DNA of 64,000 bases from CAVOGJ01 sp963700865 (GCA_963700865.1 CAVOZC010000022.1:310001-374000), one strand, 5' to 3'. Shown: positions 44,961 to 53,982, counted from the first letter of the stretch. Notes: a model not told the origin generated them from the letters alone. Translations and numbers: made by a program.

Positions 44961-45998
44961 TCAAGAAGCGGGCAGTTTGACTACGTGCAACGTGCTATCG
45001 CGGCCAAGCATCATGAGGAAACGACCAGCAAATTCGGCCGGTCCGGTACCGAGCGGTTCTTGGAGATCCACTTCGGCCGCCCCGTCCCACGGCAGCCGTT
45101 CCCCCGTTGCCGGATCGAGCCGCAGGAGCTGGCCCGCACTGCAAGTCACGTATAACGAACCTTGCAGCGCTAGCGGGCGTCCAGCCAAAGGCCCCAGCGG
45201 TTCGCTGCTCCACGCCAGTTTGCCGTCCTCACCGATGGCCAGCAATTGACCGTTCTCGAGGCCCACCAGGATGAAGTCGTTGATTGGTTCCGGTCCCCAC
45301 ACGACACGATCAGGACAAGTCACCTCGCCCACGTCCTCGAACTGTTCGCGTGACAGGATCAGCAACTTATCCTGGGGAGGGTGCAATTCACGTTGCAAAA
45401 CGCACACCACATCCCCCACCGCCGTCAACGAGCCGGTCAGCGGTTTGTTCAGCTTGCGGCTCGCCGCCGACGTCAGGTGAGGCCGCGGCGATGCGACCTG
45501 CGTAAGCCGGTGCAGCTCGCCGTCGGCCGTGGCGATGACGCCGGTATCGCGGACGACGACGGGTCGCATCCAAGCCACGGCGCGGCCCGGCACGAGTTCC
45601 GGCTGGTAGGGCAACTGCACGGGATTGCCCTGCAGATCGAGCTGAAATACCGGGCCGTCGGCCGTACAAACGAGCAGCGTTTCGGCATCGAACGCCACCG
45701 GATCGGTGGCCAGCAAGGGATGCGGGATATCAAAACCGAGATAGCGAAACGGTCGCGGCTGGTCACTGTCGAACAGCAGTACGCCCGGCTGACGCGCTTC
45801 GTTGGCCAGCACGATGCGGCCGACGCCTAATTGCGACGCCTCGTGGAATGGAGCCTTGAGCGGACTGGCCACCGGCCGAGCCGCCTGATCGAGGAGTCCG
45901 GCAGTCACGGCGCGGGTATCGATTTTCCAATGAACGCCATCGGCCGAGAGGACATTGATCGTGTTCTTCACCGCGATGGGTTCGGACCCGGGCTGCAT
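44961..45998 (-). CDS. Membrane PQQ-propeller protein, C-terminal part
   Basis: These 345 residues are beta-propeller text of the PQQ-like repeat kind: LVGLENGQLLAIGEDGKLAW, GSLYVTCSAGQLLRLDPATG and GVIATADGELHRLTQVASPR. The true gene begins at 48555; three frame changes near 46361-46365, 46275-46277 and 46103-46104 split it. Between them the text RMAQMLRTTGDP, LWADRSARIFVAADALIQYE and PPEPIWTTQLGMQPG bridges the gap, so no residues appear lost. The ATG at 45998 is internal and probably not used. No catalytic quinoprotein dehydrogenase residues are evident; a scaffold role is more likely. Confidence 0.78.
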   Translation of the reverse strand: MQPGSEPIAVKNTINVLSADGVHWKIDTRAVTAGLLDQAARPVASPLKAPFHEASQLGVGRIVLANEARQPGVLLFDSDQPRPFRYLGFDIPHPLLATDPVAFDAETLLVCTADGPVFQLDLQGNPVQLPYQPELVPGRAVAWMRPVVVRDTGVIATADGELHRLTQVASPRPHLTSAASRKLNKPLTGSLTAVGDVVCVLQRELHPPQDKLLILSREQFEDVGEVTCPDRVVWGPEPINDFILVGLENGQLLAIGEDGKLAWSSEPLGPLAGRPLALQGSLYVTCSAGQLLRLDPATGERLPWDGAAEVDLQEPLGTGPAEFAGRFLMMLGRDSTLHVVKLPAS

Positions 45999-46278
45999 CC
46001 CAAGTTGCGTGGTCCAGATTGGTTCGGGGGGCTGATCGACGGCCGACCGCCCCAGCAGACTGAGGCGCGGAAACGGTGGTCGCGAAGGAGCCGGCGGCTC
46101 GCTTCTGATGTATCAGCACACCGTTGCGAATGGTCATCGCGCCTATGTACACGTCATCGCTGGTGCTGACCCACTTCCGCACCAATTCACCGCGGGCGGC
46201 CTGCAACTCGTACTGAATCAAGGCGTCGGCCGCGACAAAGATACGCGCCGATCGATCAGCCCATAGTGGGTCTTGGGA

Positions 46279-48555
46279 TCACCTGTGGTCCGCAGCATCT
46301 GGGCCATCCGCCGAACCTGCTGATCCCCGGTGGTGGGATCGGCGACGAAAACATAGACCGCACCCGAGATCCGTGATCACGACGACTCGATTCTGAGCCA
46401 CCAGCAGCGGATGCGAAACGGCGCCGTCCAGTCGAATGGGCTCCATCACCGGTGCCAAGGCACCATCGTCCGCCATACGCAGCACGTGCAGCAAGGCATA
46501 ATCGGCCCCCGCGCTCTCGGCCACGAATACATGTCCGGCCGCCACGACGGGCGGAATCTGGATCGTCCCCGACTTGTGCCCCACGTAATACGCATGTTGG
46601 CACACGAGGCTCTTGGCATCGCACACATACAGGCTGGAATGCTGTCCCGCCTGAAAAACAAATGGCGACCCGGGCGCAGTACCGGCGGAACCACTCAGCG
46701 GTTGGGGGAACTGGCAACTCACTTCGGGATTTCCCGAGGCGGCGTCGACTCGGAGCAGTTTGCCCGCAGCGAGCGTGACGTAGACATCCTGCCCGTTCAT
46801 CACCGGATCCGCCGCCGGCTCTTCCAGCGGCAGTCGCCACACGAGCTGACCTGTCCGAGCTGCGACGCGCAGCAGGTCATGGCTTCGCGCGTCGAGCACG
46901 ATCGCGTCCGCGCCGGGTTCGTCGCCAACGACCAGGGGATCGGTTGTCGATTCGTAACCGATCCAGCGGCGCCAGAGGAGGGCACCAGTACTGGCGTCCA
47001 GCCCGTAACAAGCACCCTCGGCGCGGATAAAGATAACATCCCCCTCCAAACGAGGAACGGCCGTGCCCTGCCGTTCCGCCAGGACGACTTTGCGAGATGG
47101 CCCGGTCGGCACATCGTCGGTGGAAACCGCCAGTTGGCAAGCTCCTGCTTGCACGCGACCCACTTCCGCCTGCGTGATTTCGAGGACCGCCGCCAACAGA
47201 TCACCGTTGGCGGTCAGTTCGGGGTAGCGGCTGAGTAACGTGCGGCGAATGGCGTAGGCCTGGGCCGTATCGCCCGCGGTGGCCGCCGCGCGAATTTGGT
47301 CGATCGAGGATTGCAGCTCCTTGTCTCGGTTGATGTCGCGTTCGATCAGGACCACTTCCTTGGCAATGGCATCGATACGTGCCTGCAATGGTTTCCGCTG
47401 CGACGTGGGGAGATAGCTCGGATTGTCAACCAACGCTAACGCGTCGCGGGCGTTGGCGATCAAAGCTTCCTTCCTCTCCGTGGCTTCGGTCTGCCGCGCC
47501 TGGTCCACGAAGCCCTCGTAAATTTCCGGAAGCATCCCTTGGAGCTCGGGCCGGACCTCGTCGAATGCCGCTTCCGTAGACAAGGGTTCGAGTTGAGCCG
47601 ACGCGGTGGTCAGGGCACGCTGCCAGTCGGACGACTCGACCGCCTGCCGGACCTTGGCCAATCCGATCCGACAGCGGGCCAGGCTGGCCTTGGGATGTGT
47701 GGGGAACTTGCTCAGATATTGTTCGAATTTGTAGATTGCCTGGCTGTAGGACGAGCCGCGATATTCTTCGTCGGCGGCGCTGAAATATTCGTCGCCCGAT
47801 CCTCGCGTGAGGACAAACCACAGCAGCAGGCCGGCAAGCGTGAGCAGGACCAGTCCGCCCCCGCCCAACAACAGCAGCGGCGAATCCCAGCGGTTCTTGC
47901 GGACCCGGTGGGGACGCGGTTGCCACAGCCGTTGCAGCAGGCCACCACGTTTGCCGGGACGGCCGGCGGCGGACCGCCCCGTCCCGAGCGGCTCGGCGGC
48001 ATCGTCCGCCACGGCGACGAAGTCTTCCAGATGAGTCCTGGCGTCATCGTCGGACGACGAACCGACTTCATCCGTCAGCGATGGATCGTCCAGTGGCAGC
48101 AGTCCCTCGCGACCGATGTCGCCATCAAACTCGCCCGGATCGTCGGCCAGGACGGCTGGCAGCAAGTCCGACGATGCGTCGGCTTCCTGCAGTGTTTCGA
48201 GCGGCGGCAGCGATTCGTCGTCGGACACTTCTTCGAGCGGCGCCGGCCGCGGGTCGCTCGGCGGCGACGCCGATGGGCGTGCCGGTGTGGCCGCCAGCGA
48301 CGGGCTGCTGTCACTTGCGGCGAGCCCCAGATCGCTGCTGGATGGATCGGGTGGTTGTTGTGCCGCCTCCAGTTCCTGGAGCAGCAACTTGGCCTGCGAC
48401 CGGGTGATTTTATCATTCTTGAGCAGCACTTTCAGGATCTTTTCCGCCGACACCGGCTGTTCGGCAGCCGCAACTTGCTTTCGCAGTTTCTCCACGGTTG
48501 TGGGATCGAGCAGGCCCTTCGACTGGGCCAGCGTTAATAACGATTCAGCACTCAT
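46279..48555 (-). CDS. Membrane PQQ-propeller protein, N-terminal part
   Basis: A cytoplasmic head starts with two related helical units (SAESLLTLAQSKGLLDPTTV and SAEKILKVLLKNDKITRSQA), followed by an acidic, Ser/Asp-rich linker. One span (LLLLGGGGLVLLTLAGLLLW) leads to a TPR-like segment (SSYSQAIYKFEQYLSKFPTH) and then to propeller repeats (GACYGLDASTGALLWRRWIG, DVYVTLAAGKLLRVDAASGN). The open frame ends in nonsense after VVVITDLG; the protein continues as 44961-45998. The head resembles units seen near planctomycete kinases. The start ATG at 48555 lies about 90 bases after exbD. This is the central protein of the block. Confidence 0.82.
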   Translation of the reverse strand: MSAESLLTLAQSKGLLDPTTVEKLRKQVAAAEQPVSAEKILKVLLKNDKITRSQAKLLLQELEAAQQPPDPSSSDLGLAASDSSPSLAATPARPSASPPSDPRPAPLEEVSDDESLPPLETLQEADASSDLLPAVLADDPGEFDGDIGREGLLPLDDPSLTDEVGSSSDDDARTHLEDFVAVADDAAEPLGTGRSAAGRPGKRGGLLQRLWQPRPHRVRKNRWDSPLLLLGGGGLVLLTLAGLLLWFVLTRGSGDEYFSAADEEYRGSSYSQAIYKFEQYLSKFPTHPKASLARCRIGLAKVRQAVESSDWQRALTTASAQLEPLSTEAAFDEVRPELQGMLPEIYEGFVDQARQTEATERKEALIANARDALALVDNPSYLPTSQRKPLQARIDAIAKEVVLIERDINRDKELQSSIDQIRAAATAGDTAQAYAIRRTLLSRYPELTANGDLLAAVLEITQAEVGRVQAGACQLAVSTDDVPTGPSRKVVLAERQGTAVPRLEGDVIFIRAEGACYGLDASTGALLWRRWIGYESTTDPLVVGDEPGADAIVLDARSHDLLRVAARTGQLVWRLPLEEPAADPVMNGQDVYVTLAAGKLLRVDAASGNPEVSCQFPQPLSGSAGTAPGSPFVFQAGQHSSLYVCDAKSLVCQHAYYVGHKSGTIQIPPVVAAGHVFVAESAGADYALLHVLRMADDGALAPVMEPIRLDGAVSHPLLVAQNRVVVITDLGCGLCFRRRSHHRGSAGSADGPDAADHR

Positions 48556-48641
48556 GCCTCTCCATTCCGATCGATCGTGTAGTCGGTTCCTCAGCGGGAC
48601 TGCGACAAGCGACACTTAGGCGCGCGGGGACGTGGTCGCCC

Positions 48642-49121
48642 TCACAATGTCTCATCCTCCATGGTTACCAATTTCACTTCCTCCATTCCGACTTCATTGC
48701 CCGCGTCCATGGCGGTCACGACTTTTTCATGCGTCGCATCGCCGTGCGCCATCACGAGCAGGCGGCGGGCGCCATCCCCTTCGCCGCGGGCTTTCCGCAG
48801 TTTAATCAGCAAGTCTTGTCCGCTCGGTGCTTCTTCCTCTTCGTCCCAATTCGCGGCGGCCACGTGAAAGGTGTTGTATTCATCGATTCGTACGATGACA
48901 TAGGAGGGATCGGATTCGAAGTCTTCCACCGTCTGGGGCGCGGTACTGGGGCTATCGCTCTTAGGGGTTGGCACCTGAAACGACTTTTGCATCGTAAAAG
49001 CGGCAGTCACCATGAAGAAGATCAAGAGCAGGAAAGTCACATCGACCATCGGTGTCATATCCATTTCCGACTCATTTGCTTCGCGGTCCAGGGCGAATTG
49101 GATGGGTGTCTCTGAGGGCAT
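48642..49121 (-). CDS. exbD: ExbD/TolR-like protein, second copy
   Basis: The single span near the N-terminus reads MDMTPMVDVTFLLLIFFMVT, with the conserved Asp of TPMVDV that carries protons in this family. The periplasmic part of about 110 residues includes LLVMAHGDATHEKVVTAMDA, the usual ExbD fold. Length is 159 residues. It starts two bases after the first exbD stops. Two different ExbD proteins could form a heterodimer in the motor. Confidence 0.92.
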   Translation of the reverse strand: MPSETPIQFALDREANESEMDMTPMVDVTFLLLIFFMVTAAFTMQKSFQVPTPKSDSPSTAPQTVEDFESDPSYVIVRIDEYNTFHVAAANWDEEEEAPSGQDLLIKLRKARGEGDGARRLLVMAHGDATHEKVVTAMDAGNEVGMEEVKLVTMEDETL

Positions 49122-49123
49122 GA

Positions 49124-49636
49124 TCAGCTTTCCTCCAAAACGGCGACGTAAAGTTTCGCGTCGTCAACCGTGCCCACCGCCTGCATGATCCGGGCGACTT
49201 CTCGATGTTTGATATCCTTCGCGGCTTTAATGATGACTTGCTCTTTGTGTTCCTGAAACAGCATCTGTTCAATGTAACCAGCAATTTGCGACTCTTGCTC
49301 GGCCAGATCGGTCGCAGTGATGCGATTCGCCTCGACAGCGCCATTTCCCAAGTAGATATTCACGGCACCATCTCCCGCATCGGTGACGGTGAGGATCGCC
49401 GAGTTCTTGGTGGTCACGGCGGTGCCATTTTTGGCTTTTGGTAAGGAGATTTCGGAGGCGGCGTCCATTTTTGAAGCCACCAGAAAAAAGATCAGCAGCA
49501 GGAACGTGATGTCGATCATGGGCGTAATGTCCATTTCGGCATCGTCTTTAGGCTTGGGCAACTTGGAAAAGGAATCTCCCTCGACCGGGTCGAGTGAGAA
49601 AGGGACGAACGACCGTTTCACCGGCAGGCCACTCAT
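49124..49636 (-). CDS. exbD: ExbD/TolR-like protein, first copy
   Basis: The span MDITPMIDITFLLLIFFLVA has the conserved proton-carrying Asp. The periplasmic domain includes VIIKAAKDIKHREVARIMQA, typical of ExbD. A cytoplasmic N-terminus of about 35 residues (VKRSFVPFSLDPVEGDSFSK) is longer than usual. It overlaps the exbB stop by four bases (ATGA on the minus strand). Together with ExbB it should form a proton-driven motor in the inner membrane. Confidence 0.93.
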   Translation of the reverse strand: MSGLPVKRSFVPFSLDPVEGDSFSKLPKPKDDAEMDITPMIDITFLLLIFFLVASKMDAASEISLPKAKNGTAVTTKNSAILTVTDAGDGAVNIYLGNGAVEANRITATDLAEQESQIAGYIEQMLFQEHKEQVIIKAAKDIKHREVARIMQAVGTVDDAKLYVAVLEES

Positions 49637-50295
49637 CGGAATCCCTCTGTGCCGACGCCGGGTGCTTGCTGGAAGGCGTCGAAAAAGCGGGTCAGCCCGG
49701 CGGCCACCAGATCTTCCATTTTCTTGATCCGCACATTGATGCTGGCGGTGCAGAGGACCAGGGGAATCGCGATGGAAAGACCGGCTGCCGTCGTAATAAG
49801 AGCCACCATAATGTCAGCCGCGAGGGCGTCAGGACGCACATTTTCCGCGCCGGCCAATTTGGAAAAGGCGCCCATCATACCCATCACGGTGCCCAAGAGT
49901 CCGATCATGGGAGCGCTCTTGATCACCGTATTCACCCAGCTCAGTCGATGATCCAGGTCGGCCAGCACATCCCGTTGGAAACGGTCGAGGACCAGATGTC
50001 GCACGCGGGCATAGCCCAGATTCCGATTCCTCACCGCCAGCAGGGCCAATTGCGGCACGGCGCGGAGGTCCCCTTCGAGGCTGGTCTCGACCGCCTCATA
50101 CTCACCTCGGATAACCAGCGGTTCAATCGTGTCGAGCAAGGCATCCTGCTCGTCTTCGGTGCGGAATCGTTTTTGGGCGACGCGCATCCAGACCATGATG
50201 ACGCAGAAGGCTCCCCAGATGGCCACTGCCACCAGGACGAGGTAGATGGCGTTGCCAATCAGCCCCGTGAGGCCGCCGATTCCTGATGCACCCAT
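49633..50295 (-). CDS. exbB: MotA/TolQ/ExbB proton-channel protein
   Basis: Three spans are visible in 220 residues: NAIYLVLVAVAIWGAFCVIM, a second at SAPMIGLLGTVMGMMGAFSK and a third at ALITTAAGLSIAIPLVLCTA. The GLLGTVMGMMGAF and TTAAGLSIAIP segments are the family signatures of the ExbB/TolQ channel. The large cytoplasmic loop between spans 1 and 2 is also typical. It is followed directly by two exbD genes and preceded by a single-span protein that may take the place of TonB or TolA. Confidence 0.95.
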   Translation of the reverse strand: MGASGIGGLTGLIGNAIYLVLVAVAIWGAFCVIMVWMRVAQKRFRTEDEQDALLDTIEPLVIRGEYEAVETSLEGDLRAVPQLALLAVRNRNLGYARVRHLVLDRFQRDVLADLDHRLSWVNTVIKSAPMIGLLGTVMGMMGAFSKLAGAENVRPDALAADIMVALITTAAGLSIAIPLVLCTASINVRIKKMEDLVAAGLTRFFDAFQQAPGVGTEGFR

Positions 50296-50369
50296 ATTGG
50301 TATCGCTGCTTTCTCTGCGTAACTTGCCAGTAAAGGAAACGGCTGAGCAAGCGGGGACAGGCAGAGCCT

Positions 50370-51272
50370 TCAGCCCCGCTTGCGCTGCTCGACGACGTAA
50401 AACTCGTACTTCGTGCCCACCGGGCGGAGTCCAAACACGGTTTTGGCGATTTTTTCGACCGACAGTTCGGGCGCATAATCGCGTTCAATCTTGGCGAGCA
50501 TGTTCTCCAATGCCGGGGGAAAGAACTGAGCCTGGATCTTGCCGGTGGTGGAAATACCGGCGCGTGCCAGGAGTGTCTTATCGGCGTCTTTCAGCCGGCC
50601 TTGCCGCCAAGTCATATAGATTCGCTTCTCATCCTCGGCTTTTCCCACCCGGCGATCTGGTTTTCGCTTGGTCAAGTGATAGGCGTACTCGACTTGCGAG
50701 CTGCCGCCACCGGCTACTCCCAACTCAATGCCGAAGGCATCCAACTGTCGTGCGTATTCATCAAGCGTCGTGGTGGAAAAGAGAATCTCCCACCGCGCAA
50801 ACCGCGGGACGATATTGGCGTTGCCCCCTTCGCCGGGCGTCCCGTCGCCTCCCTCGCCACGGTTGCCCGCCGTGGAGCTCCGCGCCTCGCCTTCCAGCGA
50901 CTCCAGGGTGGCCCGTTGAGCCGTAATGGCGTCGGTTACCGCGTCCAGCGTCTCCTCAAGCTGCGGTTCCGTGAGGTCCTCCAGTTCCTCGTCGCCCGGC
51001 TCCTCAAGATCGCGGTTGTCGCCGATCGAACCGCCTCCTGCCAGCGGCTCGATAAACTCCACCGGCACATCGACCTGTCCCACCCACACGCGATCCTTCA
51101 GCCACATGACGAAGAGTGTCGCGACGAACAGACCGACCAGGATCAACAGCGCGATCAACAGGCTGGCCACTTTATCATACGTGGTCACGCTCAATCCAAT
51201 TCGGTTCGATTGGATACTGGCTCGCACGGTCGGCGGTGATTCGGCGGGAGGATTCACAAGCGGTGGAACCAC
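50370..51272 (-). CDS. Single-span TonB-like protein, family unknown
   Basis: I do not recognise a named family. The topology is a short cytoplasmic N-terminus, one span (LIALLILVGLFVATLFVMWL), an acidic and Gly-rich linker (residues about 80-155) and a C-terminal folded domain from about 160, starting FARWEILFSTTTLDEYARQL and ending VGTKYEFYVVEQRKRG. This matches the layout of TonB and TolA, which are driven by ExbB/ExbD, although the usual Pro-Lys spacer is absent. It lies 74 bases upstream of exbB. The GTG at 51272 overlaps its own AGGAGG, so the start may be a later GTG. Inference: force-transmitting partner of the motor. Confidence 0.78.
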   Translation of the reverse strand: MVPPLVNPPAESPPTVRASIQSNRIGLSVTTYDKVASLLIALLILVGLFVATLFVMWLKDRVWVGQVDVPVEFIEPLAGGGSIGDNRDLEEPGDEELEDLTEPQLEETLDAVTDAITAQRATLESLEGEARSSTAGNRGEGGDGTPGEGGNANIVPRFARWEILFSTTTLDEYARQLDAFGIELGVAGGGSSQVEYAYHLTKRKPDRRVGKAEDEKRIYMTWRQGRLKDADKTLLARAGISTTGKIQAQFFPPALENMLAKIERDYAPELSVEKIAKTVFGLRPVGTKYEFYVVEQRKRG

Positions 51273-51373
51273 CTCCTGGGGGATGGGATAGCCTGAGGAT
51301 CAACGTGGCGGGAAACGCATGGGGTCGGCAAGGAGGAAGCGGGCAGGGGGTACGTCGGGGCGAGTGGCAGGCG

Positions 51374-53014
51374 TCATTCTAAAAACCTGGCATTGGGTCG
51401 AACCGAACGATACCAGTTTTTCCAGGCCTCAATGCCGGCGGCTTGCTGTTCAGGAGAAGGAAAGTCGGGCATGCCAAACCCGTCAAAGCGGCGGCTGATG
51501 AACCGCAACGCATCGCGGGCCTCACGTACCACCAGATAGTCCTTGTCCCCCAGGGCGAAAATCAGCACCGGAATATTGTCAAAGTCGCGCTGCCGCGCCA
51601 GGGCCTGCACGGCCAGTCGCCGCGATTCCGTATTTCCCGTTTGCACCAACCGCCGCAACCGCTGCAATTGCCCACCCCGCTCAGCGGCATTGCCGCTGAG
51701 CAGCACCGATTCCGGGTTGTCGGTCAGCGCCGCGAAATCAGGGTGATCGGGGTCCTCCATGATGGAAAAAATTTCTTCCGGCGAAGCCGTTAACGGCTGG
51801 GCGACGATCTTGCCGCGGCTGATCCGCACATGGGACGTGTCCTTGGGCAGCCCGCGACCGCCGGTCAATAAGCCCTTGCCGAGGCTGGCCTGAATGGACT
51901 GCTCCGTGCTACGCATCAGGAACAGGCAGGCGAACGCCGTATCGGCCGTTTGTTGACACTCGCCACCCCACCCACCGTGGGATTCCTGCGTGCTCGTCAA
52001 CCACTCGACTCCCTGGTCATACCACAGGGGATTCGGTCCCGGCGTCTTGTCGATCTGCTGTCGAAACGACTCGTAACGCTCCAGGGCATACAAGAAATAA
52101 TGATCGTACTTGCCATTAGGAATTTTGAAGTGGCTCTTAAAATAGTCGTTGCCGTCATTGGTCGAGCGACGAATATATGTCAACAGGCTGGGATTCAGCG
52201 AGCGGGCCGGTTTGGCCGTGTCCTCCGCGGATGTGGCGCTTTCCTCGATCCGGCGAAATGCAGCCGGCAATTTTGACTCGGTCGCCGAAACCGACCCCAG
52301 CTTGCGACCCGCCCCCAACAGATCCACGCAAATATAAACGCTTCCCAAACCGCCCGCCGCCAGCGAAAGCCGTACCTCTGACTGCTGGACCCGCGCACCC
52401 AAACGGCTCGGATCGTTGGCCTGATATCCCCACGCCCCTTCCGGGGTCTGCGTGCGTATCAGCCACTCGAGGGCCTTCTCCAGCGCGTCCCAGTCGATCG
52501 CCACGTCGTGTTGGTGAGCCGTCCAGGCGGCGAGCACGACGTACTGGGTCATCGACGTATCTCCCGTGGCTCCGCCGGCATAGCCGAATCCACCGCCGGC
52601 CTGTTGACGTTCCCACAGCGCCGAGAGAAACATATCGATCGATGGGCGATGTTTTACCGCGTCCAACTCGCACAAAAAAAGCGTGCAGAGGCAGATATCG
52701 TAGACATTATTTTCGTTCACCAATTGGGACTTGCCGCGGCCGACGTAGGCCAGGGCCGCCTCCAGTGCCTCACTGACGCGCGGATGAGACGCTTCCCCTT
52801 CCTTGACAAACACCAGGGCCGCCAGCGCCTTGCCTCCCACTCGGCTGTCGGTCGTGCTCGCCAGGTAGCGCTTTCCGCCGTCAAGTAACGCACGGACCTC
52901 GGCGCTGTCGGGGGTGTACGTCCCCGCCAGCCCCCGGCCGCTGCTCACGCACAGCAAGCACCAGGCCAGCCAGCCCAGGACCGGTCGTTTATCCAAGAGT
53001 TGTGTCCAAGCCAT
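51374..53014 (-). CDS. Exported alpha/alpha-toroid protein (squalene cyclase/prenyltransferase-like repeats)
   Basis: After a signal peptide (VLGWLAWCLLCVSSGRGLAG) the protein shows repeated QQ-x-x-GG-type helices: LWERQQAGGGFGYAGGATGD, LIRTQTPEGAWGYQANDPSR and WLTSTQESHGGWGGECQQTA. They belong to the toroid of terpenoid cyclases and prenyltransferases. The catalytic DxDD motif of cyclases was not seen, so enzymatic activity is doubtful. The C-terminal 100 residues resemble HEAT repeats (ESRRLAVQALARQRDFDNIP). The ATG at 53014 is chosen; upstream in-frame text overlaps intergenic repeats. It opens the block that includes the motor genes. Confidence 0.85.
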   Translation of the reverse strand: MAWTQLLDKRPVLGWLAWCLLCVSSGRGLAGTYTPDSAEVRALLDGGKRYLASTTDSRVGGKALAALVFVKEGEASHPRVSEALEAALAYVGRGKSQLVNENNVYDICLCTLFLCELDAVKHRPSIDMFLSALWERQQAGGGFGYAGGATGDTSMTQYVVLAAWTAHQHDVAIDWDALEKALEWLIRTQTPEGAWGYQANDPSRLGARVQQSEVRLSLAAGGLGSVYICVDLLGAGRKLGSVSATESKLPAAFRRIEESATSAEDTAKPARSLNPSLLTYIRRSTNDGNDYFKSHFKIPNGKYDHYFLYALERYESFRQQIDKTPGPNPLWYDQGVEWLTSTQESHGGWGGECQQTADTAFACLFLMRSTEQSIQASLGKGLLTGGRGLPKDTSHVRISRGKIVAQPLTASPEEIFSIMEDPDHPDFAALTDNPESVLLSGNAAERGGQLQRLRRLVQTGNTESRRLAVQALARQRDFDNIPVLIFALGDKDYLVVREARDALRFISRRFDGFGMPDFPSPEQQAAGIEAWKNWYRSVRPNARFLE

Positions 53015-53112
53015 CTGCAGGCTGTTGATTGAAACGAGCAACCGAAGTGCGATAGGCTTCCAGCCTGTCAGAGCTTCCGAATTTGCATCCCGCTTTGATA
53101 CTTCTTGTCCGC

Positions 53113-53203
53113 ATGACAGGCGGAAAGCCTGTCTCACGCACGAATGATAGGCGGGAGGCCTGTCCCACGCACGAACGACAGGCGGAAAGCCTGTCTCACG
53201 GCC
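53113..53203. repeat. Three tandem 31-base palindromic repeats
   Basis: Units begin at 53113, 53144 and 53175. Each holds the inverted repeat GACAGGC and GCCTGTC around GGAAA, followed by TCACGCACGA; the middle unit has a few changes and the last is cut short. A degenerate relative (GATAGGCTTCCAGCCTGTCA) lies near 53051-53070. They lie in the 426-base gap between the toroid gene and tRNA-Phe. There are no unique spacers, so this is not CRISPR. The rest of the gap shows nothing identifiable. Confidence 0.85.
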
Positions 53204-53440
53204 ACTTCCGGAAACCACCCCTGCCGGCCCGGGAAACGCCGGCGCCCGCCGCAGGCTTGATCGTACGTTTTGAAATTCGCGATGTCAATCAGCGGCGAGT
53301 TGCAAGTCGTTTGGCCTCTTGAGGTTGCTGCGAGGCCCATGTCTGGCTTGTCGAATTGACACGTGCTATTCGCCCGCTTACGATACGAGGCCTTGCGGAG
53401 GGCTCGCCATCGTGTCCAAGTCCCCGCCTTAGCCGCAGCA

Positions 53441-53513
53441 GGTCAGGTAGCTCAGTTGGTAGAGCAGTGGACTGAAAATCCACGTGTCGGCGGTTCGACT
53501 CCGCCCCTGACCA
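53441..53513 (+). tRNA. tRNA-Phe (GAA)
   Basis: The cloverleaf is complete. The acceptor stem GGTCAGG pairs with CCTGACC, the D arm is GCTCAGTTGGTAGAGC, the anticodon loop CTGAAAA holds GAA, and the T arm holds GGTTCGACTCC-type sequence. The discriminator base is A and CCA is not encoded. Length is 73 bases. A promoter was not identified. Confidence 0.95.
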
Positions 53514-53601
53514 CTTCGACGGCACGCAGGTCGCACGCCTGAGGGCGACGCGACGCCGCGTGCATCCCCGGCATCGCCCCACCGCGACCCATCATGAAAA
53601 G

Positions 53602-53629
53602 CGGCCAAGCAGCGTGTGCTGCTTGGCCG
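53602..53629 (-). terminator. Rho-independent terminator of the HU gene
   Basis: CGGCCAAGCAGC pairs perfectly with GCTGCTTGGCCG around a four-base loop. On the minus strand a CTTTTC run follows. It lies 36 bases beyond the HU stop codon. Confidence 0.85.
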
Positions 53630-53664
53630 ACGTGTCTCAACGGTGCGTGAAGTCGGTCGACTGG

Positions 53665-53982
53665 TTAGACCATGTCCTTCAGGTTCTTCAGAGGACGAAC
53701 CTTGACGACATTGCGGGCCGGCTTGGCCTTGAAGACTGTTGGTTCTCCCGTAAAAGGATTCGTTCCCTCGCGCTCTTTCGTCGCGGGCTTGTGCTGCACG
53801 GTGATCTTGCAGAGCCCATGAATGGTGAACGCCTTGGGGCCGGCCTTGCCCAATGCCTTCTTGATCTGAGCGGTCAACGAATCGAACACGGCCGAGACGT
53901 CTTTCTTCGACACTCCCGTATCTTCCGCGATCTTTGCGAACACTTCTGTCTTTGTGGGCGGTTTGCCCGCGGCTTTTCCCAT
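53665..53982 (-). CDS. HU-family DNA-binding protein
   Basis: This small nucleoid protein bends DNA without sequence preference. The helical N-terminal part (KTEVFAKIAEDTGVSKKDVS) is followed by the beta-arm region KPATKEREGTNPFTGEPTVF and the closing KAKPARNVVKVRPLKNLKDM, all standard for HU. Length is 105 residues, about 15 more than E. coli HU, because of a short basic N-terminal tail (MGKAAGKPPTKTE). It forms its own transcription unit with a terminator downstream and a likely promoter upstream. Confidence 0.95.
   Translation of the reverse strand: MGKAAGKPPTKTEVFAKIAEDTGVSKKDVSAVFDSLTAQIKKALGKAGPKAFTIHGLCKITVQHKPATKEREGTNPFTGEPTVFKAKPARNVVKVRPLKNLKDMV

Noticed and set aside
44961..48555. 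PQQ-dependent alcohol or glucose dehydrogenase
   Set aside because: The propeller repeats match, but catalytic Asp and PQQ-contact motifs were not recognised and the protein has a cytoplasmic head and TPR segment.
51374..53014. Squalene or hopene cyclase
   Set aside because: Only the toroid repeats are present; the DxDD acid motif of cyclases was not found and the protein is exported with a HEAT-like tail.
53113..53203. Short CRISPR array
   Set aside because: The three units are directly adjacent with no unique spacers, and no cas genes are in the window.
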